From an uncultured Clostridiaceae bacterium (GTDB taxonomy: Bacteria; Bacillota; Clostridia; Lachnospirales; Lachnospiraceae): 8,340 bases of DNA. The position numbers were made by a program, and so were the translations under genes. The notes under the pieces were generated by a model. The model had not been told where the DNA came from and ran no database searches. It worked only from the letters and a program-made list of their open reading frames with translations. This document shows positions 1 to 4,761 of this stretch, piece by piece (the first letter of the stretch is position 1; each line of letters opens with the position of its first letter). Where the stretch lies: assembly GCA_947175805.1 (NCBI GenBank), contig CAMWOF010000098.1:1-8340 (forward strand), given 5' to 3'.

Positions 1-24
1 CTTATTCTGTTATCCATGAATCCT

Positions 25-30
25 TAAAAT
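25..30 (+). promoter_or_regulatory. Possible -10 box upstream of the peptide gene
   Basis: TAAAAT matches the TATAAT consensus at five of six positions. The sequence about 17 nt upstream (TTATTC) is a poor -35. If this is the promoter, transcription would start near 37, directly at the half-site array that follows, so a bound repressor there would block initiation. The assignment is tentative because the -35 is weak. Confidence 0.25.
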
Positions 31-37
31 ACACAAA

Positions 38-78
38 AGTTACTAAAAGGTAACCTAAGTTACCAAATAGTGCGTACT
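38..78. promoter_or_regulatory. Array of GTTAC/GTAAC half-sites, candidate operator
   Basis: Seen directly: AGTTAC (38-43), GGTAAC (49-54), GTTACC (59-64) and AGTGCGTACT (69-78). The half-sites alternate in orientation. GGTAAC-CTAA-GTTACC is a perfect 6-bp inverted repeat, and AGTTAC pairs the same way with GGTAAC. Centres are about 10-12 bp apart, so the sites would lie roughly on one face of the DNA helix. This is the usual look of an operator for a dimeric winged-helix regulator. From memory it resembles sites upstream of HxlR/MarR-family-controlled redox genes in Clostridia, but I cannot confirm the family, and no regulator gene lies in this window. Confidence 0.45.
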
Positions 79-159
79 TGTGGAGGTGAAAAAATTTCGT
101 AAAATGATAAATACAGGAAGCAAAAAGCTCACTGAATACATTTTTGGAGGTAAAACATT

Positions 160-351
160 ATGGCACTTTCAAATCTTTCCGGATGGAATGAGAAGGCAGA
201 AGAAGTTTCTTCAGCATGTGGTTCCGCTTGCGGTTCAGGTGATAAGCCAGAAGAGAAACCGGCGGCATGTGGTTCCGCTTGTGGTTCAGGTGATAAGCCA
301 GAAGAGAAACCGGCAGCATGCGGTTCTGCCTGTGGAGCAGGCGATAAGTGA
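160..351 (+). CDS. ACGX-repeat cysteine-rich peptide, RiPP precursor
   Basis: A 63-residue peptide, probably the substrate of the radical SAM enzyme encoded next. The start ATG has a strong ribosome binding site (GGAGG at 146-150, 9-nt spacer). Residues 1-18 are a short, mildly charged leader-like segment containing a single Trp. Residues 19-63 are a tandem repeat of 17 residues: two complete units (19-35, 36-52) and a partial third (53-63). Each unit holds two ACG motifs followed by a charged D-K-P-E-E-K-P spacer. All six cysteines (20, 24, 37, 41, 54, 58) are in Ala-Cys-Gly, in pairs four residues apart. There is no signal peptide, no Gly-Gly processing site and no membrane segment. I recall a family described as ACGX-repeat peptides paired with a dedicated radical SAM/SPASM protein, and this fits it. 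The mature structure and function are unknown. A plain metal- or thiol-buffering peptide is the main alternative. Confidence 0.85.
   Translation: MALSNLSGWNEKAEEVSSACGSACGSGDKPEEKPAACGSACGSGDKPEEKPAACGSACGAGDK
214..348 (+). repeat. 51-bp tandem repeat, 2.6 copies, inside the peptide gene
   Basis: Units at 214-264, 265-315 and 316-348 (partial). By eye, units 1 and 2 differ at only two of 51 bases, both silent (TGC/TGT and GCG/GCA). The third unit is more diverged and ends with the stop codon. The near identity at DNA level suggests a recent duplication or homogenisation rather than protein-level selection alone, so the copy number could vary between strains. Confidence 0.9.
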
Positions 352-373
352 AGCAAACATTGAGTTGTTTATA

Positions 374-402
374 GCGAAACAAGCTTAGTATTTGTTTCAC
401 GC
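374..402 (+). other. Small hairpin after the peptide gene
   Basis: GAAACAA (376-382) pairs with TTGTTTC (392-398). The outer GC at 374-375 can pair with GC at 401-402 across a small bulge. The hairpin is followed by a T-rich stretch (410-419), so it could act as a weak terminator or as a 3'-stabilising structure for the short peptide mRNA. Confidence 0.4.
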
Positions 403-428
403 ATAATCGTTTTGTTTTCTATGTTATG

Positions 429-475
429 CCCCGGCAATTTCTGATATTTCTTAAAAGTGATTGCCGGGGATTTTT
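429..475 (+). terminator. Rho-independent terminator or attenuator between peptide and maturase genes
   Basis: CCCCGGCAAT (429-438) is perfectly complementary to ATTGCCGGGG (460-469). The 21-nt loop is followed by A and five T residues (470-475). It lies 77 nt past the peptide stop codon and about 55 nt before the maturase start. The likely effect is that most transcripts stop here, giving abundant peptide mRNA, while the maturase is made from read-through or from its own promoter. The loop is longer than in a typical terminator, so partial termination is plausible. Confidence 0.75.
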
Positions 476-501
476 GAAAAAGTTATCCATTTGGATATAG
501 A
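474..501 (+). promoter_or_regulatory. Possible promoter for the maturase operon
   Basis: TTGAAA (474-479, four of six consensus positions) and TATAGA (496-501, four of six) are separated by 16 nt and lie just after the terminator hairpin. Transcription would begin near 508, about 23 nt before the maturase ATG. The match is modest, and read-through from the peptide promoter may be enough. Confidence 0.3.
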
Positions 502-530
502 GAACTATTAGTGACAGGGAGGCATTTACG

Positions 531-1607
531 ATGGAGAAATGTAAAAAAACAGCAAAACAGTATTTCGCTTTCCAGTGGCATATTACAGATGACTGTGACC
601 AGAGGTGCAAACACTGTTATATTTTTTCTGAAAATAACTGCAAAAAGCTGGATTCTATGTCATGGGAGCAGATGGAAGAGGTTGTGGCAAATTGTGAAGA
701 TTTCTGTGAGATATATAACCGCCTTCCTTATTTTTATATAACAGGGGGAGATCCGATTCTTCATCCGGATTTTTGGAAACTTCTTGCATTGTTAAAAAGC
801 AAGGAGATTCCATTTGCGATTTTAGGAAATCCATTCCACTTAAATGATGAGGTCTGTGAACGCCTGCACAGCTTTGGCTGTCAGAAATACCAGCTTTCTA
901 TAGATGGTATGAGGGAAACCCACGACTGGTTCCGCAAGTCTGGTTCTTTTGATGTTACCCTTGAGAAGATAGGATGTCTGAAAAGAGCAGGTATCCGTGC
1001 GGTGATTATGACTACAGTGTCGGGAACGAATATAAAGGAAATACCGGATATTATTGACACAGTAGTTGCCAACAAAGCGGATGTCTTTGCCTTTGCCAGA
1101 TATTGTCCTACCAGTGAAGAGAAGGATACAGGAATGACACCGATGGAATACAGGGAATTGCTTGCCGTCTGCGATAAGAAATTCAAGGCGTATGAGGCGG
1201 CTGGCTGTGAAACATATTTCAATAAAAAGGACCATCTCTGGACTCTGTACAAGTATGAGACAGGGGAATTTACGATACCAGAAGATGCAGAGGAAGGCAT
1301 GATTTATGGAGGCTGCAACTGTGGAAACTGCCATATGACAATTCTGCCAACGGGAGATGTCTATGCCTGCCGACGGGTTCAGAACAGCAGGGTAGCAAAT
1401 GTGTTTGAGGATCGGTTGGCGGATGTATGGGTTTGTGAGATGGAGACATACCGTGATTACGATAAATTTAAGAAATGCTCCAAATGTGAGCTGAAAGCAT
1501 GGTGCAGGGGCTGTCCTGCTGTGGCGAGTGGCGCAAGGGGAGATTTTTATGATGCGGATCCTCAGTGCTGGAAGGAGGTAGAGGGATATGAAAGCGCTTG
1601 TTCTTAA
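531..1607 (+). CDS. Radical SAM/SPASM peptide maturase, ACGX-type
   Basis: A 358-residue radical SAM enzyme, probably the maturase of the cysteine-rich peptide encoded just upstream. The start is fixed by GGGAGG (517-522) with an 8-nt spacer. The AdoMet-cleaving [4Fe-4S] cluster motif CDQRCKHC is at residues 22-29 (Cys 22, 26, 29), and a TGGDP glycine-rich SAM-binding motif at 71-75. The C-terminal SPASM region is cysteine-rich (262, 264, 267, 280, 316, 319, 325, 328, 346), enough for two auxiliary clusters, and has the typical GDVYAC and CxxCx5CxxC pattern. Length and layout fit SPASM maturases that alter RiPP precursors, for instance by thioether formation at cysteines, but the reaction here is not known. 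It lacks an obvious separate N-terminal peptide-recognition (RRE) domain, since the CxxxCxxC begins at residue 22. The last 20 nt overlap the next gene, which implies translational coupling. Confidence 0.88.
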   Translation: MEKCKKTAKQYFAFQWHITDDCDQRCKHCYIFSENNCKKLDSMSWEQMEEVVANCEDFCEIYNRLPYFYITGGDPILHPDFWKLLALLKSKEIPFAILGNPFHLNDEVCERLHSFGCQKYQLSIDGMRETHDWFRKSGSFDVTLEKIGCLKRAGIRAVIMTTVSGTNIKEIPDIIDTVVANKADVFAFARYCPTSEEKDTGMTPMEYRELLAVCDKKFKAYEAAGCETYFNKKDHLWTLYKYETGEFTIPEDAEEGMIYGGCNCGNCHMTILPTGDVYACRRVQNSRVANVFEDRLADVWVCEMETYRDYDKFKKCSKCELKAWCRGCPAVASGARGDFYDADPQCWKEVEGYESACS

Positions 1608-2538
1608 CGGCGTTACACCAGCCGAGCAGATTACGTTATCAGAAGTTGAAATCCCGGAAGTAAGACCGGGATGGGTTCTTGTTAAGGTTAAGGCATTTGG
1701 AATGAACCATTCCGAGAAGATTTTACGTCTGCATGAGATAGACAATGCGTATATACACAAACCGATTATCCCCGGTATTGAGTGTGTGGGGGAAATTGTT
1801 CACCCATCTGACAGTCATTTTGAAAAAGGGCAGAAAGTAGCAGCGCTGATGGGCGGCATGGGACGTGAGTTTCATGGCAGCTATGCGGAATACGCGCTGC
1901 TTCCTGCACATCATGTTTTTAAAGTAGATACCGGTCTTTCATGGAAAGAGATGGCTGCGGTTCCGGAAACATATTTTACCGCATGGGGTTCTCTGTTTGA
2001 ATGTCTGAATCTGACAAAGGAGGATGTTCTGTTAATACGTGGTGGAACTTGTGCACTGGGTTATGCAGCAATGCAGCTGGCAAAAGCAATAGGAAGTAAA
2101 GTGATTGCCACGACCCATAAAGAAAGCAAGCTGCCTTTGTTGAAAGGTGCAGATGAAGCGGTACTGGATACTGGAAATCTGCAGGATCAATTATCTGGTG
2201 TGACAAAGGCACTAGAGCTTGTAGGAGTAAAAACGCTTCACGATACAATGCGTTGCATCGAAAAAGGCGGGATTGTCTGCCATACTGGTATTCTTGGCGG
2301 GATTTATGCCTTGAATGGATTTGATCCGATAAAATTTATACCAAATGGTGTTTATCTCACAGGATTTTACAGCAATGCTCCGACGCAGGAGGTGATGGAT
2401 AATATTTTTTCTTTTATCTGTCAACATAATTTACGTCCCTGTTTGGGAGCAGAATATGATTTTTCAGAGATAAAAGAGGCATGTGTGGCTTTAGATGGCG
2501 GAAAAGTAAATGGAAAAATTGTGGTAAAAATGATATGA
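1588..2538 (+). CDS. MDR-superfamily zinc-independent NAD(P)H reductase (quinone oxidoreductase-like)
   Basis: A 316-residue medium-chain dehydrogenase/reductase of the quinone-oxidoreductase branch. The N-terminal GroES-like catalytic domain (about 1-120) includes the PGIECVGEI segment (62-70). A Rossmann domain follows, with the nucleotide-binding signature RGGTCALGYAAMQLAKA at 151-167. The four-cysteine structural zinc loop and the catalytic zinc ligands of true alcohol dehydrogenases are absent, so it should reduce quinones, enals or similar carbonyls with NAD(P)H rather than oxidise alcohols. Length is normal for the family. The start ATG has AAGGAGG (1572-1578) and lies 20 nt inside the maturase gene, a tight coupling that suggests a linked role. 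Whether it acts on the modified peptide, supplies electrons or detoxifies electrophiles cannot be told from the sequence. The cofactor preference (NADPH or NADH) is not resolved. Confidence 0.85.
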   Translation: MKALVLNGVTPAEQITLSEVEIPEVRPGWVLVKVKAFGMNHSEKILRLHEIDNAYIHKPIIPGIECVGEIVHPSDSHFEKGQKVAALMGGMGREFHGSYAEYALLPAHHVFKVDTGLSWKEMAAVPETYFTAWGSLFECLNLTKEDVLLIRGGTCALGYAAMQLAKAIGSKVIATTHKESKLPLLKGADEAVLDTGNLQDQLSGVTKALELVGVKTLHDTMRCIEKGGIVCHTGILGGIYALNGFDPIKFIPNGVYLTGFYSNAPTQEVMDNIFSFICQHNLRPCLGAEYDFSEIKEACVALDGGKVNGKIVVKMI

Positions 2539-2568
2539 TGTAAGGCAACTGATTTTTTTAATATGAAA

Positions 2569-2578
2569 TATCATGATA
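2569..2578. repeat. 10-bp perfect palindrome before the flavin/ferredoxin gene
   Basis: TATCATGATA is self-complementary over 10 bp. It lies in the 60-nt gap between the MDR gene and the next start codon, the largest spacing within the four-gene run. It could be a small operator or chance, since AT-rich DNA often produces such palindromes. Confidence 0.3.
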
Positions 2579-2598
2579 GACAGTTTGGAGGGATTATA

Positions 2599-3216
2599 AT
2601 GGATGCAAAGACTTGTTTACAGAAGCTTCAGTATGTAGGTGTACTGGCTTTTGCTACGGTAGATGAATATGGAAATCCGCAGATTCGCAATATCAGCGCG
2701 ATACACTATGAGCCGGATGCCATGTATTTTTTTACAGCCAGAGGCAAGAACTTTTGTAAGGAGCTTCTGGCAGATGGACGTGTGCAGATACTTGGATACA
2801 CGAAATATAAGGAAATGATAAGACTTTCTGCAAAGGCGGAACCTGTGGAGGAGGAGAAACAGGAACATTGGATTAATACTATATTTGATGAACAGCCGTA
2901 TCTGCTTAATGTGTATCCGGATGATACCCGAAAATTAGCCGGAATTGTTTTTCGGATTACCGATGGTGAAATAGAGTATTTCAATCTTGGCGTCAATCCT
3001 ATTTTCAGGGGAAATTATACGATTGGTGGAGGAAACATTTCGTTCAAAGGATATCAGATTATGGATGCGTGTGTCGGATGTGGAAACTGTGTGCAAAATT
3101 GCCCGCAACATTGCATCAAAGAGGGAAAACCCTATAAAATAGAACAAGAGCATTGCCTTCATTGTGGCAACTGCCATAAGGTGTGCCCGGTCAAGGCAGT
3201 AGAAAGGATAGGATAA
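2599..3216 (+). CDS. PNPOx-like flavin-binding domain fused to 2[4Fe-4S] ferredoxin
   Basis: A 205-residue two-domain redox protein. Residues 1-130 resemble the pyridoxamine-5'-phosphate-oxidase-like split-barrel fold that binds FMN or F420-type cofactors: the VGVLAFATVDEYGNPQIRN strand pair at 13-31 and the MYFFTARGKNF region at 42-52 are typical. Residues 158-196 form a bacterial ferredoxin with two complete CxxCxxCxxxCP motifs (Cys 158, 161, 164, 168 and 186, 189, 192, 196). Such fusions are probably flavoproteins that pass electrons between a flavin and iron-sulfur partners. True pyridoxamine phosphate oxidase activity is unlikely. I chose ATG 2599, with GGAGGG at 2587-2592 and a 6-nt spacer. 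An upstream in-frame ATG at 2563 has no ribosome binding site. The stop is 1 nt before the sirtuin start. A plausible job is feeding electrons to the iron-sulfur maturase or MDR reductase, but this is only inferred from position. Confidence 0.85.
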   Translation: MDAKTCLQKLQYVGVLAFATVDEYGNPQIRNISAIHYEPDAMYFFTARGKNFCKELLADGRVQILGYTKYKEMIRLSAKAEPVEEEKQEHWINTIFDEQPYLLNVYPDDTRKLAGIVFRITDGEIEYFNLGVNPIFRGNYTIGGGNISFKGYQIMDACVGCGNCVQNCPQHCIKEGKPYKIEQEHCLHCGNCHKVCPVKAVERIG

Positions 3217-3217
3217 T

Positions 3218-4096
3218 ATGAAACATGCACAGTTTATCCATACAGGACGAATATCTTCAGGAGGAAATTACGCAGAGCAGATTAAAAATCTGAAAAATAA
3301 AATCGAAACATCAGATGCTATTGTGATAGGGGCTGGTGCGGGACTTTCTACCTCGGCAGGATTTACTTACAGCGGGGAACGGTTCCGGCAGTATTTTTCG
3401 GATTTTGAGGAGAAGTATGGTTTTCATAATATGTATGCAGGCGGTTTCTATCCATACAGCACACCGGAGGAATATTGGGCATTCTGGAGCCGGAATATTA
3501 CTGTCAACCGTTATATGGATGCTCCAAAGCCGGTATACCAGAAACTTTTTGAAATAGTGAAGGATAAGGATTATTTTGTGCTTACAACCAATGTAGACCA
3601 CTGTTTTCAGAAAGCCGGGTTTGACAAGCAGAGATTATTTTATACCCAAGGGGATTACGGGCTGTTCCAATGCAGTGAGCCTTGTTGTAATGAAACCTTT
3701 GATAATGAGAAAATTGTTCGTCAGATGATGGAGGAGCAAAAGGATATGCGTATTCCGTCTGTGCTTTTGCCGAAATGCCCGCACTGTGGAAAGCCGCTGA
3801 CTATGAATCTGCGTGCAGATGATACCTTTGTAGAGGATGAGGGATGGCATCTGGCAGCAGAGCGGTATCAAAATTATCTGCGGACAAGGAAAAGCGGGAA
3901 AGTATTGTTTTTAGAGCTTGGGGTGGGTTATAATACACCGGGAATTATCAAATATCCATTCTGGCAAATGACAGCAGAAAACAGACAGGCAGTATACGCC
4001 TGTATCAATTATGGCGAGGCGGTTTGTCCGGAGGAAATCGAGAGCCAGTCGATCTGCATCGATGGGGATATTGGGGATGTCCTGTCAAAATGTTGA
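3218..4096 (+). CDS. Sir2-family NAD-dependent protein (sirtuin-like), His-to-Gln variant
   Basis: A 292-residue sirtuin-fold protein. NAD-binding motifs are clear: IGAGAGLSTSAG at 37-48 and TTNVDH at 123-128 (the usual QNID region, with Asn125 and Asp127 kept). A zinc ribbon is formed by CSEPC (152-156) and CPHC (187-190). The late GVGYNTP at 235-241 replaces the usual G-T-S motif. At the place where deacetylating sirtuins carry the catalytic His-Gly, this one reads TQGDYG (143-148), so Gln144 replaces histidine. Class M sirtuins, which I recall as ADP-ribosyltransferases linked to macrodomain genes in some Firmicutes and fungi, show a similar replacement, but no macrodomain or lipoyl-carrier partner is seen here. 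ADP-ribosylation, NAD hydrolysis or lost catalysis are all possible. AAAGGA (3203-3208) precedes the ATG, which follows the previous stop by 1 nt. It is the last gene of the four-gene run. Confidence 0.85.
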   Translation: MKHAQFIHTGRISSGGNYAEQIKNLKNKIETSDAIVIGAGAGLSTSAGFTYSGERFRQYFSDFEEKYGFHNMYAGGFYPYSTPEEYWAFWSRNITVNRYMDAPKPVYQKLFEIVKDKDYFVLTTNVDHCFQKAGFDKQRLFYTQGDYGLFQCSEPCCNETFDNEKIVRQMMEEQKDMRIPSVLLPKCPHCGKPLTMNLRADDTFVEDEGWHLAAERYQNYLRTRKSGKVLFLELGVGYNTPGIIKYPFWQMTAENRQAVYACINYGEAVCPEEIESQSICIDGDIGDVLSKC

Positions 4097-4114
4097 TGGG
4101 GGTAAGAATACATT

Positions 4115-4693
4115 GTGAAAAAAGTTTTTTATAGAACGAGTCTCTCATATTTATTTGCGTGTAGCATTATTGAAATTGGATTGCTTTTAATGGCATTTAG
4201 AGATTTTGTGAAATCTGAAAATGATAGGATGTGGTTTTTCTTTGCGATTCTGTATTTGGTAATTGTTTGTGTGTGCGCTATAGAAACAATAAAAAACAGA
4301 AAGGAATTTGATGAAATCCTTAAAAATGGATATTCTGTTGATGCAAAAGTCATAAGATTAAAGAAAGTGTATTTTGATTATGATTGGGGACGTGGTGGTG
4401 GCTTATTAATTAAGTATTATCAGGTTGAGGCGGAGTATGATGTTCATGTTAAATGCAGTGCTCCTTTTTTTAAGAGATACAAAAATAGGATTCCTGACAA
4501 CGTAAAAATATATTCATATATGGGGAAAGAATATTTTGTATGGGATGATAGTAGAAAAGAAAAAAGACAGCATAAAATTGTAGAGGGAGAAATTTTTAAG
4601 GTAAAGCTAAATAGAAATCTCTTATCGCTGTTCACATTCATATTTGGAGTATCACTGATTATCATTCTTTTTGGTGTATTGATTGAATTTTAA
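4115..4693 (+). CDS. Small membrane protein, three predicted TM segments (possibly DUF3592-like)
   Basis: A 192-residue protein whose function I do not recognise. Hydrophobic segments lie at about 9-28, 40-59 and 169-190. Between the second and third is a soluble region (60-168) with alternating strands, charged turns and a glycine run (WGRGGG at 91-96), compatible with a small beta-rich domain of the DUF3592 type. That family name is only a guess. The start is GTG 4115, with a GGGGG stretch at 4098-4102 but a rather long 12-nt spacer, so translation may be weak. The gene is visibly more AT-rich (many AAA, ATT, TTT codons) than the operon before it and follows the sirtuin stop by 18 nt. It may be the tail of the same transcript or a later insertion. 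Nothing links it directly to the peptide system. Confidence 0.7.
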   Translation: MKKVFYRTSLSYLFACSIIEIGLLLMAFRDFVKSENDRMWFFFAILYLVIVCVCAIETIKNRKEFDEILKNGYSVDAKVIRLKKVYFDYDWGRGGGLLIKYYQVEAEYDVHVKCSAPFFKRYKNRIPDNVKIYSYMGKEYFVWDDSRKEKRQHKIVEGEIFKVKLNRNLLSLFTFIFGVSLIIILFGVLIEF

Positions 4694-4703
4694 GGTGAAA
4701 TAT

Positions 4704-4729
4704 GGTAGTATTATACATGTTATACTACC
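4704..4729. promoter_or_regulatory. 8-bp inverted repeat overlapping an extended -10 promoter
   Basis: GGTAGTAT (4704-4711) is the reverse complement of ATACTACC (4722-4729), with a 10-nt centre. Inside it TG-T-TATACT (TG at 4718-4719, TATACT at 4721-4726) is a good extended -10 box, giving a start near 4733. No -35 is obvious at 17 nt upstream, which fits extended -10 promoters. The overlap of palindrome and -10 suggests operator control of the sensor gene that follows. A hairpin terminator for the upstream gene is less likely because no T-tract follows. Confidence 0.45.
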
Positions 4730-4761
4730 TTATCACTTATCACATTGAAAAAGGAGCAGTT

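Noticed and set aside
214..348. CRISPR-like array
   Set aside because: The repeats are directly adjacent without spacers and are in frame within a coding gene, so this is a protein tandem repeat.
80..388. 102-codon open frame overlapping the whole peptide gene in another phase
   Set aside because: It has no ribosome binding site at the GTG 80 start. Its repeats are only the out-of-phase reading of the 51-bp repeat, while the ACGX frame has a strong site and a family match.
840..1760. Long open frame on the minus strand opposite the maturase and MDR genes
   Set aside because: It lies wholly opposite two clear genes, has no recognisable domain, and crosses the gene overlap, so it is a shadow frame.
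1588..2538. Zinc-containing alcohol dehydrogenase
   Set aside because: The structural-zinc cysteine cluster and the catalytic zinc Cys/His ligands are not present. The sequence follows the zinc-independent quinone-oxidoreductase pattern.
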